64,000 nt of DNA, from assembly GCF_030272615.1 (NCBI RefSeq), contig NC_081414.1, positions 5,211,501-5,275,500 of the forward strand, given 5' to 3'. Source of the DNA: Cryptomeria japonica (Eukaryota; Streptophyta; Pinopsida; Cupressales; Cupressaceae). A program made the translations under genes and the position numbers. Every line of letters starts with the position of its first letter. Position 1 is the stretch's first letter. The notes below the pieces were generated by a model. It was not told where the DNA came from and made no database searches. It saw only the letters and a list, made by a program, of their open reading frames with translations. Shown here in pieces: positions 1 to 11,662 of the stretch.

Positions 1-1254
1 AGTTTGAGGGCTTGTAACAAGTTGAGATCAAATCTCCACATACACAGGTTTGGTCAAGAGAGCTCTTTATATTTCCAGCCCTTAGTTTCATGCAATTCTT
101 TGAAGTATATATACATATATTTCGAAGCGAAGTGGAACCCCCCTCAAATTTATGAGGTGCACGCTTTTTCTATATAAACCACAATAAGCAACTCAAGTAG
201 ATTTAGGGCAGTTGTTCAAGGCTGAAGCTATTCTAGCTTCAAAACAAGACTTTTCGTACAGTGTGTTAGTGACAGGTTAGTCAATCGCAACCGTTAATTG
301 CAAAATCGACAGTGTAAAACGCGCGACTAACACGCATGTTAGTCACTCTGTACTGTCTTTTTGGAGCCAGAATAGATGCGTTCGTTGCCCAACAGTTGTT
401 CATTAGTTTTATGTTTCATTAAATAAGAAACAGTATGGTTTATTTTGGATGTTGACACGCTGCTTAATATTCCTTTCCAAAGGATCCCATACTATTTTAT
501 GAGTTTGGATTTGAATTTACATGATCACATTGAAAATCATCAATGATTTGGAGTGCATAGCAAAGTTAATATTCATAATAGTAGGAGAACAAATATATAG
601 AATTTGTTTTTTCATATACAAGAAGGAATTAATGACATGTCATGGTTGAAGAATTCTGTGAAAATCTTGGTTTCACCAATGTGATAAACATTATGTCAAG
701 TAAAAGGTTCGGGCTTGAAAGGTTGGAAAAAATCGTAGATCTATAGCTACAAATTTTATGCACAAACATAGAAGTAAAAAAGATTTTGAAGGGTTTCCAA
801 TCACCCACAAAATAGACATATTGGGTCAAATATATCAAAATGTATTAAATATGTTTTATAATAGGAAGATTCTTGTAATGGAAACACTAGGCCTAACATG
901 AAAATTTGGGCTCCTATAATGAACCTAGAAGAAAAAAAGATAACACACATAAATACACAGAAGTGAGAGAAACATAATGCTTTTATTATCTTAATAACAC
1001 CAGTTCGAAAGTAAACATCCAAATAGAACATACACTCTAATTACAAATATCTAATATTCCTTCCATTTGAAAAGTCATTATAATATATAAAGTTTTACCA
1101 ATGACAATTACTACCATCTCATGCATGAAGGATAAATATTTTATTCTAACAATTAATTTGATGACCTATATAGAATATGCATCCTCCTTTATTAATACTA
1201 AATAAGGGTGAATTAAAAGCATAGGCATCTAACTAATATGGTCTAACATATAGA
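1..1254. other. AT-rich intergenic sequence, no gene seen
   Basis: No coding region could be supported here; the short open frames have no recognisable motif. A small foldback element lies at 219-392. The part just before 1255 is downstream of a minus-strand chromovirus remnant and may hold what is left of its 3' LTR, but I could not fix LTR ends. Confidence 0.5.
219..392. mobile_element. Candidate foldback MITE with 10-bp direct repeats
   Basis: Two imperfect inverted arms, about 222-282 and 325-390, pair over most of their length. The best block is CTATTCTAGCTTC near 228-240 against its near-complement near 363-375, and GTTAGTC blocks near the loop also pair. The identical 10-mer CAGTTGTTCA lies directly outside both ends (209-218 and 393-402). 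A 9-10 bp target duplication is typical of Mutator-like elements, so a non-autonomous Mutator-type MITE is the best reading. A MIR-like hairpin precursor is the main alternative. There is no coding capacity. Confidence 0.45.
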
Positions 1255-1700
1255 ATAATGGGATTCATTAAAACTGCTTCCTCCTTAAAAAAATGTTTGT
1301 CCTCAAAGATTAAGATGAGGAAACCTTGAGAGAATTTTTGAGGTTTCTCATGTGGCATTTTTAAGTTGTAGAGCTTTCCACTAGACTAAAAACACCTCAA
1401 TAGAATGATTGTGAAAGCACATGTCCAAAATAGCCTTAATGACTAAAAATATGGATCCCTCCTCATTCAATGTAAGTAGCTCTGTTAGAATACAAGATGT
1501 TCCAATCACTTTCTTGAGACAAGACACATGAAAAACTTAGTGGATCTAAGAAGAAACAAAGAGTGCCAAATTGTATGCCATTTCACTAATGTGTTAGATC
1601 ACCTAATAAGGGGACCCAACTTACGGTTGCTCTTTTCCTATAATGAAGGCTACTTGTAGTGGATGGATATGTAAAAAAAACCAATAAACAATGCTAAATA
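1255..1700 (-). pseudogene. Ty3/gypsy chromovirus integrase C-terminus and chromodomain remnant
   Basis: The minus strand, read through several stops and shifts, shows the usual end of a chromovirus polyprotein. A block containing HQVFHVSCLKK (integrase C-terminal region) is followed by a chromodomain-like stretch with WKAL, then a match to the xxATWE motif and PHLNL. It ends at a GGAGGAAG-type purine run near 1280, as expected just before a 3' LTR. The copy is old: the frame has many stops, including a TAG before WKAL where this family has glutamine. No upstream RT or integrase core remains nearby. The family call rests on motif order recognised by eye. Confidence 0.6.
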
Positions 1701-4700
1701 TAAACTTTGTCATATGCTTACCTACCTGCTATTGCATGTGATTTTGTGCTAGTGTAGTATTAAATATTGAGAATTGTCGATTCATATATTTGACTTATGT
1801 GATTTTATTCATCATGACATATTAATGTGGATAGCTTAAATTCTAATTAGAATAGTTTAATTTATGAATGTTGTTCATGTTTTAACCTAGCCAATTTTAA
1901 ACTTCATATATGATACCAAGTCTAAACCACTCACCCCAGATGCTTGAAGCAAAAAAAGTGATGGGTTTTACTCTAGAACTACTATTCATCTTCTAACTTG
2001 ATTTTCATGAAAAGTCTTTCCTAGTTAAAAGTTACCAAATTTTCAAATTCTTGTGGTTGACTATGTTAATAAAGTTGAAGTAAAATTTTTAAAATTGTAA
2101 AATCTATGTTTATAAACGTAAAGAGTCTGTACCAGACAAGTTATATTTGGAAAAAATTCACAGTGACCATGAAGGGCACGATGTTTCAAATGGTGAGAAG
2201 TCATAATCTGTAGATTCAGTCTCTAAGTTTGCTAATGGATAATGAAAAGATGTTCATGTAACCAATGACCGTAAGCTTCTACAATTGGTGAAATAACAAG
2301 CACTATTTGTGAAGTTAAACTATGCCACCAAAAGATCAACATAAAATGACAAATGACACTTCAAAAATCTCTGCTACTAACTTAAAAAGCAGTCAGTTAT
2401 GGAAACTGAATAGTTCCCCTTTGCTATTTCTTATAGAAGTTTCTTAAAGAAGGGGCATTCAATTTGAGGGGACTGGGAGAATTTCTCAAGGAAGGGACCG
2501 GGTTTTTTTCATTGTTACAAAAGAAAGAGTTTGTAACTCTTTCATTTTTGAGAGAAATAAAGAATGATATTTTAATATGTCAATTGGAGTATGCTTCTTT
2601 ATGCTTTTAATTATTGGGATGTTTAGTTTGTAACTTTTTTTTTCCAAATCTTTGTTATATGTTATATTGTAGTTATTTTTTTCTATTATTTGCATCTTGC
2701 ATACATCGGAGAAGTGAATCTTTGTGTTCATTCTTTTCATTGTGCAATTATCTTTCTTGTTTCCATTTTAATTGGCTTGTCTTTTTTGCTTTTTGTCAAA
2801 AGAATATCCAAAATTTTAATCTGTTTGCCTTTTCTTCTTTTTATTGAAGCTTTGGTCCGCAACTATCTATCTTACAACACCTTGAGCTCTCTTGCTTCTT
2901 GATGATGGATCACGGAGTGTGATTCGAAACGTTGATGGTAAAAAATTTACACAATTAAATCCAGAAATTGTATACATTTATTGAATGGATTGTGGAAATC
3001 TAATAGCTCTAAAAGAATGTCCAATTGAATATCCAAAATTCATCATACGAGAGAGTTGTACCTCTAAAATTGAGAAGAAAATTGCCAACTCAACAATGAT
3101 CTCTCCAACTGTTGGTCCATTTGTTGCTATTCATTAGGCAAGTTAGGTTCATTTCTCAAGGTAAACTATAGCATCAAATTTGCTAACCAACAATGAGTAT
3201 ATGATGATAATCTAGATTAGTGCATTCTTATGAATAATAATAATTATTTTGATATATTAGACAGGTAACTGAGAGTTAGATGAATTTATTCTCATACAAC
3301 ACATTCATTAAATATGGAATCTTACATTTTGCTCTAGTTTTGCATGTATGAATTAAATACAAATTATTTATATATATGTTTCTTATGCAATATTTAATCT
3401 CAAATTACAAAGCAATTTGATAGTTATTATGTAGGGAGCTTTATAATATACATGGAATAAAATTAGGAATATAATGTGAGGTTATATAAATAAATTTTCT
3501 ATTACAAGTAGATGTGTTTGAGTTACTATGGCATATTAATTTGACTATATTTCAGATGCATTTGATGTTCACTCAAGTGCGCAAATTAATATAATTTGGT
3601 AACTAAAATATTAGAGGTTCTCTAAAAGTCAATTATGTCTTTCCTAGTTACATCTTGGCCTTAGCGCATGAGGGGACTAAGGATTTCCTCTATGAATTTA
3701 TTGTTTTTGATTAGAGAAAAACCAGGTTTTGAAGGGATCTCAAAACCCTTTAACATGAGAGAAAGTTTCAACTTGACAAGGCATTGAGCTCTATGAAATT
3801 ATTGTTATTGTGAAATATCAATTTTGATTACATTTCTTTTTGTAAATATAACGTTGTAAATTGTACCTTGTGCAATTAAACAATACATAAGCACCTTTGC
3901 TTTAAGATGACTGGAGAATCCCTTCACCTTTTTGGTCGTTTGCCTCGCTTGGCATGCCTTCTTAGTTTTGTTTTTGTCCCTTTTCCTAACATTATTGATT
4001 GTTTGATTCATGGACACCTACGTATTGTGGAGACGTCAAGACTCCTCGCTAGCGTCCCATGAATATGCAATCCAAAGGTGGTCGTTGGAGCGTTACACCT
4101 ACACTTGGCAGAGCTCGTAATACCTCCTATAGTGCCCACCAACATTGGTTTTTCTTCTAGCTCGTTTATATTCCCTTCCAGATTCATTTTGGCTCTCTAA
4201 TGTATCTCTCATAATTTCCTACATTCTAATCACACACTCCAACACTCAAAGAAATATTTGAAGCATTCTTAGCTCTCTTGGTTACTTCATGCCTGAGACC
4301 CTCACCATTTCACATCTATTTTCCTATCCAACAAGCTCTTCGTGTTGTGTGTGTAAGGGGAGACTTTCTTCTCTTCTTGTTTTGCACTCATTATTTTATC
4401 TCCATTAGCATATCTATAATTGTGTTTACTTTATATCTTGTTTTATCATCTATTGATCTATTTATTTATCTAGTTGTCCGCAGAGGTGGAAACACCAAAA
4501 CAGGGGTCTGATTGTGGCAGACCTCTAAAATATAGACCCAACATTTTCCTTTCTTGGTTGTGTGTAGGTTATCAAAGAAGAGTCATTTTGCTGGAGGATT
4601 CAATCGTGGACTTGTTGTGAGCATTCCCTTTCTTTTATTTTTTTCTCTAATTCACACTCATTGTTATTTTAATCTTTGTTATTTATCTATCACCTACAAA

Positions 4701-4835
4701 ACACATATTTATCACACTATATTTTTTGGTATTGTTAGTCCACCCATGAGTTTTCCTTTTAAAAGAATATATTCCAATTTGCGGGTTATCTTTTTGTGCC
4801 TTTTTTTTCCATCGGGTCATTTGTTCTCTTCGTAC
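1701..4835. other. AT-rich intergenic sequence, no gene recognised
   Basis: About 3.1 kb with only short open frames rich in Phe, Leu, Ser and Lys, as expected from AT-rich noncoding DNA. No domain, RNA gene or LTR boundary was recognised. It is probably old decayed repeats. Confidence 0.5.
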
Positions 4836-5275
4836 TTGAACCGTTGAACTCTTTTTCAAAAGGTTCAAAGGGTTCAAGGTTCAAAGTGCAGTTTAAAAAA
4901 GAAAAAAGTCTATTGTTTCGGTTTTTGTCACCAAATTTTCAAATGCTTTTGCTTGGTTTTCGGTCATTGAAGTTTTGAACCCATTTAACCTCGTGTTCAA
5001 GTGGTTCAAGAGTTCAAGGTTCAAAAATGCCTTTTTAGTGGGTCACAGCAATGTATTATTATATGACGAGCGCGAGTCTTTCTTTTATGTTAAGTTGATA
5101 TGCGGTCTTGAACCTTGAACCAAATTTCAAGCGGTTCAAAAGGTTCAAGGTTCACTTTAATTATTCCTTTTTCTTTGTCGCTCGTTCCCGGTGTTGTTTA
5201 TGTGCCGACTGTTACTGTTTTATTACTTAAATGAACTTGAACCATTGAACCTCGTGTTCAAGTGGTTCAAGGTTC
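4836..5275. repeat. Four foldback units of TTGAACC / GGTTCAA at 128-139 bp spacing
   Basis: Units begin near 4836, 4975, 5108 and 5236. Each has one or two TTGAACC (or TTGAACT) words followed within 15-25 bp by two or three GGTTCAA words, so each can fold on itself. The 80-100 bp between units is not obviously similar from unit to unit. It is neither a simple tandem repeat nor a known satellite that I recognise. A decayed tandem repeat in which only the foldback survived is possible. Confidence 0.6.
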
Positions 5276-5805
5276 ATAAGTTCTTTTCAAACTAATCCAA
5301 AAAAAAGCTTTTAGGTGGAAATAAAAGCGGCGCGACAAGAAGGAATATTACCTTATTCGGCTTTTTGAAATTCTAAATGTGGAAAGTAATCATGAAAATA
5401 TCAAATTTCTTGTATGGAAGTGATGGGTAATTAAGAAGGTGTCAGGTTTGTCATATCACCATTACTTCACACGCTTGAGTAAATCATGATGAAGCGTGTG
5501 CAACCCTATTGATATTTACTCATCTGGTTAAAGGAAGATGTATGAGTTTATTTCCATATTTAGGAAGGTCGCAGTTGCCTGACTTCAATTAATTGGAGGC
5601 ATTGAAGGTAAATCTAGCTCCGTTCTTCGGAAGAATTTCCAATTTTCATGGTGTTATCGGGTAAGTTCAATTGTCTTCTCCTATGTTGTGTTTCTTTGTG
5701 CACTGAAGTTTTATCAGTATAGAAAAGGGGAAGATCTGAAAAATTGTTGGGGTAGCATATTGTATTGTTGTTAGAATTTCTTGGTTAAGGGAATAGATAG
5801 TTAAA
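5276..5805. other. Sequence upstream of the decayed ORF; no clear gene
   Basis: No domain is visible. An ATG at 5648 is followed ten bases later by a donor-like GGTAAGT (5658-5664), so a tiny first exon of the gene at 5806 is conceivable. No convincing acceptor was found, and I do not annotate an intron. Confidence 0.3.
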
Positions 5806-7333
5806 ATGAGGCTTGTGCTGCCAAAGCTTGACCAAACCTCATGTTTAGTGAGTATCTTGCCGGAAATGGAAGACACCTCTTTAGTTCATGCAGATTTGGG
5901 GAATTTCCTTGAAAGGACTAAGAATCCTCAGGTTGGGTTGCTAATGGAGAAGATAGTTAAGAGTGGTCTTGTGGAAGCTACTACATTTCCATTAGTCACG
6001 TTGTGTCCAAATTTAGTGTTGGCTTGTATGAACATATATGATTCTAAGAACAGATGTATCAAAACTAGTGATGGTGAAGTGTTAGTTCATATTAATAGGG
6101 AAATGGTGATGGCAACAATGGGTATTCCGCATAAAGAGGAGTATGAGGATTGGACCATTGGAAATTCATATGCCTATTTCTCAGAGAAGAAGAGCAAGTA
6201 CATAAGTGTAATTGCAAGAAATTGGCTCTTGAGGGTTCAGAAAGGAGGATCACGACTACCCAAACCCTTAACCAGAGAACACCTCATCACCGAGGTGCGG
6301 GACATTGTTGTGCTTTTAAACAGAGTAAAAGGGAATTCACATTCCTTCTATTGGGAAGATTGGATGTCTTTTTCGTCCAAGTGGTTCTATCTGGTGAAAT
6401 TTTTTTGGATTGGTCTCAGGTAATTTTAGAGAGGCTTCACGAAGGGTTAAGCAACTTTGTGGGTATGAGTGGGTTTTACATGTCTTCTTACCTGTTTTAT
6501 ATTTTAGCTTGCACAAAGGATTGGTCTGGATTACCCAATGAACCTTGGATTGATGGAATGGGGGTTTATGATTTTTACCCTTTGTAGCAACAACAAAGAT
6601 ATGTTGAACAAATTGACAAATGGAATGGAGTCTTTGCGGGAAGACTGGCCTTTGAACTCTAGGGTGATGACAACAAGAGAATGTCCACAGAGGCTATGAA
6701 GTTTGTGAGTATTTATGGAAGCTTCTTTATCCAGTTTCCACGGTTTACTTACATACGGTTAGGAGGTTTTGAAGGCCAACCATTCAAATTGCCCAGGTAC
6801 GCTTTTGATAGCTTCGTCCTTACAGAGGTGAGCTGAGCAGGCAACTAGCCTATATAGATAAAAGACTAGGGGCAAAGGGAGAATCCGGGGTGGTTTTTCC
6901 CGTTGAGCTTGGGTATTACAGTTGCAAGTCGGTATCAAATGATTTGAATCTGGAACTGGAGTTCAAAAGGATGAATCTGCAACCATATGTAGCTAGGCGA
7001 AGATTTGACGACAAAGGTTATGCAAGGGAAAACCTTAACATAGACAATCATTTCTGCCATGAACCCCAGATAGAAGATTATTGGGAAAATTACAAGGATG
7101 AGCATGAAGTGAGAAAGAGGTTGTGGTCAAGATTCACTTTGTGACAGATAGCTGTCTTGAGGCTCCCAATTAATACATTAGGTGTATTGGAAGATACAGA
7201 GGAAGATGTCCTGGACCCTGAGTTTGGTACTGAGATTGAAGGGAAACCGATTCCAGAAATTGACTGGAACAAAAAAGAAGATGATAGCATTCAAACAAGG
7301 ACCTTCAATGTTGTCAGGAGAACATAGAGATGG
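5806..7333 (+). pseudogene. Decayed ORF of unknown family, N-terminal globular part
   Basis: I do not recognise a named family. From the ATG at 5806 a 205-codon frame runs to 6423; the reading then moves to another frame near 6370 (T-rich run) and continues to 6587. It resumes through TAG codons at 6585-6587 and 6660-6662 and a shift near 6830, then TGA at 7142-7144. Read through, it gives a continuous hydrophobic, probably helical domain with landmarks such as MATMGIPH, a FSEKKSK segment, a YMSSYLFYILA segment and VVFPVELGYY. The MGIPH...FSEKKSK order resembles MTGMPH...FPRKEKE in LINE ORF3 (60169-60918). I infer a retroelement-associated domain, perhaps related to the plant mobile domain or plant-transposon ORF group. 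It is clearly inactive as it stands. Confidence 0.55.
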
Positions 7334-8988
7334 TTGAGGAAACTGAAATTCAAGGAGGGTCCTTCCATGTCCCCACACGAATCAAGAAGTGATTCACACA
7401 TCCTGGTTCAATCACCTATTTTTGCCACTAATAAAATTACTGATATTGCAGGTGTCTCAAAGCTCGTTGTAGAGAAAATACCACCAAGAAGGTCAGGAAG
7501 GTTTCCATCCATTCTTATAGATGCCCGAGTAACCCGGTCAAGAAGCAAGAAGAAGTGTAGAGAGCCTGTTTTGCAACAGGTCGTGGTGGATTTAGACCCC
7601 AGTGAAGAGCCTGAACAAATAATGGAGCCACAAGATCAAAGTGAACTTGGGATGAAAGAAGTGGATACAAATGAAGGAGTGGGAACTCGACAGGATCCCA
7701 TGAATGCCCTAGTAATCGTTACCTCCCCAGATACACAGGTCACCCCACCACCTAAAGGGTCTACCAATGCTCCAAGATGGCTGGAAGCTACCATTGGAAA
7801 GAAAAGGAGTGTGGTGTCGGTCACCATCCCATTGGAGGACATGGTTAGTAAGTGCCTAGGAAAAGCATTAAAGCCCAAAAAGTTCAAAACACAAGCAATG
7901 CTTGATGTGGATGACACAACAGGACACTGGATAGCTGAAGTGGCCAAGCCCATTCCTGGGAGAGATGTAGATAAGGCCACAGAGGAAGATTTTACTATGG
8001 AGAAAATAGATTTAGGTGTCGCATCAAGGGTTGTTGTTGTAAAACATTTGGAATCATCTACAAAGAGGATAATCTCTAGGACTTGGAAAGATGAAAAAGA
8101 CAAGAGAGAAATGAAACAAATGGTCGCACAGATGGCAGAGTACATCAACGCTATTCATAATCCAAATCCTCAACCATTGTCACAGACACTAGTGTCATTT
8201 GACCCTAAGTCTCCAGCAAACCAGAAGATGCTTGATCAAGTTCAAAGGAACAGGGTAGTGACAGAGATGTTCAACAAATGGCTGGATCTAATAATTCAAC
8301 AAGGATCGGAGTATATTACTAATCTGGTCAAGGTTTATAAGATACAAAGACTGTAAGTAAAGAATTTGAGCTGGAGACAGTCGCCTGGGAAAAGGAAAGG
8401 GTTAAGTGGGTAGCCGTTCTCGCACAAATGAATGATGTTCATAAGTATGGAGTAATGAAGTTCTTAGCTGAGAAACTAGTGGAGAACCTAGATGATAATG
8501 TGCTCTATGTGTCAAAGAAAAATGTGGAATGACGCAACTCAATCATCGAGCAGGGCCATGAAGAGTCCACTAAGCTACTCAGTGGACTGACTAATTTGAT
8601 TGATACTATACAGAAGGACCTTAAATGTATTGATATCCAACTCATGAAGGAGGGAGCCAAAGTGATTGAGGAAGTTGCAGACATGATTAAAGTCTTTCAA
8701 GATAGAGTTCATTCCATTCAGACCACAAAATCTTTGACTACCGATGACTTTTCGAAAGTAGCAAGGATTGAATCAATGCTCATTTTCTGTTCGAATTACT
8801 TGGAGGTTCACAAAGCGAAGGTCACACAGGTGAATATGGACAAGGAAGCGTGGAAGCAGAGGATCATACACATTGGCCTGCCCTATTTCCAAGTTATCCT
8901 GAAATTTTTGACCACACACCTGGAATGGCGAGGATCCGCGACAAAACAAGACAAGCCCGTAACTTCCTCAGTTGCGGTAGATGCTTAG
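7334..8988 (+). pseudogene. Decayed ORF of unknown family, basic and helical C-terminal part
   Basis: This continues the decayed gene above. A 340-codon frame (7334-8356) has a basic stretch with RRSGR and RSRSKKK, a possible nuclear localisation signal, near residues 52-75. An acidic and proline-rich linker follows, then a charged, probably helical region. After a broken stretch, 8596-8988 encodes about 130 residues that look alpha-helical. A globular domain, a basic signal and a long charged helical tail is also the layout of LINE ORF3 and, more loosely, of the antisense gene in element A. No catalytic motif is visible. The function is unknown. Confidence 0.5.
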
Positions 8989-10270
8989 TTATGCTACAAT
9001 GAAATTCTGGCCTTTCAATGACTATTAGTTTAGCTTTCTTTTGTGTCATCTGAACGGTTTCTTTCACTGAAGTGAAAGTAAATGTTATTTGATAATTATG
9101 TAAAAACTATGGCCTGGTGGCTATTTAAGCTGAAAAGCTTGCTTTTAATAGGGTTCTGAAATTGTGATTTTAGAAACAATAGAAGAGTTTTTGATACGAA
9201 TTGTGGAAAATGAAGTAATGACTGATTATTAATGGAATGCTGAGTCATCTTTGAATTTGTGCATTCTGAGATTCATATTTCTTCTTAGGTTGTTATGTGG
9301 GCATAATTTAATCTGATAATCAATTATCTCTGCATTTCCTTTTGGTTCATATTTATTATAGATTGTTGGATGACTCACATGTTGTTGATCAGCTTGATCC
9401 CCCTTTCCCTATGAGGCATGAGAGAGTCTTGATTAAGCTGCTACTTTTTTGGGTTGCGTTTCCATTTTGTTTTGAATGTATGCAGTAAACATATGTTAAT
9501 CAGAGTATGTGAACTCTTCTTTAAGCAATTTCTCAAGAAAATTTACGTGTTTATTTGTGTGGATGGATAAATGTTGAAGCCTTTTCAATACTTTCTAGTT
9601 AATAGAGTTATAAAAAAAATCAATTGTACAATTAATTCATTGTAAATCACATGAGGAGCTGCCCTCTAATGCAGAGGTTGAATTATCATTAATTCTTCCA
9701 ACAGTTGGTATTTTTTGTTTCCTTCTCAAGGGTAAAATGGATTCACATTTTGCTTAAGAAGATAATCAAAATTTTAGGAAGGAGACAAATCTGTTAACCA
9801 ACAGGTATGAAACTGTGTACTTTATTTGTATAGGATGACAATGTGTCACATTGCCATCCATGACTCATACATGCATACTTAGGCAAAGAGTTGGCGGAGG
9901 TCGTCAGAAGATCTCTATGACACATCCAATGTTATCTACTGATACTTGACGATCCTTGTCCTTTGTGCTTATGCTGAGTCGAGATGTTGATTGAGTAAGT
10001 CCCTAAGAGGTTATCTAGCACCTTTCATAGTGGTTTGCTTTTTCCCCCTCTACATTTTGGTGAGCCTGACATGAAAGCTTGTCTTTTATTTATGCAGTTG
10101 GTTTTAAAATACTTAAATATTTTATTTAACTTTTATTTCACAATCCTTCATCATTCATCAAACTTTATCTTTGCATCATCAGACCTTGAGCCAAGTAGTG
10201 GCTCGTATGTTAATGTGGTCACTATCACTCTAATCTTGCCCCCTAACCTAAGGACAAAAAATAATTATAT
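8989..10270. other. AT-rich spacer, no gene recognised
   Basis: This is noncoding sequence between the decayed ORF and the gypsy remnant. The open frame at 10035-10280 is short and has no motif. Nothing else could be supported. Confidence 0.5.
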
Positions 10271-10824
10271 ACACCTCTAGATGCTCCTTACAATGAGGAG
10301 CCTACTTCATTATACATCCCGACTAAGATAAACAATCACACTGTTACAGGTGTGATGGTCGATCCCACATGCCAAGTAGATATTATTACAGAGGACGCTT
10401 TTTTTATAAATGATTTACATAGAGTGAGATATGAATTTTTTTGTGCCTTTGTTTGCACACATGATAGATTATTTGTTCCTCCTCTAGGTAACAACACTTT
10501 AATGGTCTTGGTGAGACCCAAGGCAACGTTGAGCACCTTAATTGTCATTCCCAACTCAGACTTGTTATAGGTTAAGCTAGGTATCCTTTGTTGATCACCA
10601 TGGAAGCATTTCCCGTGGTCATTCATAAGTGCTTGAATTTACCTCATGAGGGCACAATGAGTGTCATCCAAGACATTGGATTTCAGCCATTGGTCGCTCG
10701 TGGGGGATTTTCTACAAATCATTTTTGGCCTGCTTTGATTGTGACTATGATTCCCTATGAAGACCTACTATATAAAGTCTATTATAAGTATAAAATGGGG
10801 GATTTGACTCCTAAGTTGATTTAG
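10271..10824 (+). pseudogene. Ty3/gypsy aspartic-protease region remnant
   Basis: Two frames (10271-10570 and 10588-10824) join into a protease-region signature. First comes a VMVDP-x-C segment where the protease D-(T/S/G)-G usually lies. Then come GIPWLSTMEA and VVIHKCLNLPHEG, matching the layout of [25 protein letters not shown] in element A (near 21210-21290). The frames are offset and separated by a TAG near 10568. The active site is degenerate and no RT remains downstream, so this is a fragment of an old element, probably Tat-like. Confidence 0.6.
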
Positions 10825-11662
10825 CCTACAATTTCTTTATCTCTTTCTACATTGATTTCTGCCCCTCCTTCCCTGTATGCTCCTATAATACTTCAAGTTA
10901 TGTCTTTTGGCCCTTCTTTAGTGGGGACTAATGATAGACCCGTTCCTTAGGACACCTCCTTCTTCACCTATGACCACATAGCCCCCAATGGTGTCTTATA
11001 TTCCTATATTTTCGCCTAGTGCAAGCAAAGGAAAGGCACCTGTGTCGTCAACGTCCGTGAACCACCCTCTCTTCAAGATTTCGATCCTAGTGGATATCCC
11101 TTATCCCACTTGGTATGGTGAGGGTAAGTGGTGACCTTGAGCTCTTCCATCACCTCTAGCTCCTACATCACAACCTCTAAGGGTACCCCCTATTGCCCTG
11201 ACTACTCCTCAAGCAAAATGAGGAAGTGTTTCTGTGGTTGCACTTGTAGGGCCTATTTTAGCAACAAATTAAAGGGCCTCTCCCATGGATGATTATGTCA
11301 CTAAGCCTTCTCAAGATTTTGTTCTTGATCACCACTTACGTCGTAACTAGCTTGCATGTGAGCGTAAGAATCATTAACGAGCAATGACTCGATAACATGA
11401 GGTTGCCTTGAATGTTGCGAGTGAGTCAATGTCTTCTCTTGGTTCTGTTGTTTCTATTGTTGCTTTTATTGCATCTACACTTGTTTTGTCTTTCGTTCTA
11501 TTATTTGTCGCTTTGAGGATTATTGATGAGCCTCACCTCAAAATGGTATAGGTTTTCATTGCTCCCTCCTTGGAGCCACCCCTCATCACTTCCTTGTCTG
11601 ATGTCCTTGTCTTTTCACAACCCATTGACATGTTGCATACATAAGTTATTTCTAGTGCAATA
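10825..11662 (+). other. Continuation of gypsy remnant, proline/serine-rich linker, decayed
   Basis: No open frame is long enough to call. Broken translations are rich in Pro and Ser, as in the linker after the protease in Tat-like elements. The sequence is cut by the solo LTR at 11663 and resumes at 13167. Confidence 0.4.

Noticed and set aside
5648-5806. Small first exon and intron for the decayed gene at 5806
   Set aside because: A donor-like GGTAAGT is present, but no good acceptor joins it to the frame at 5806.
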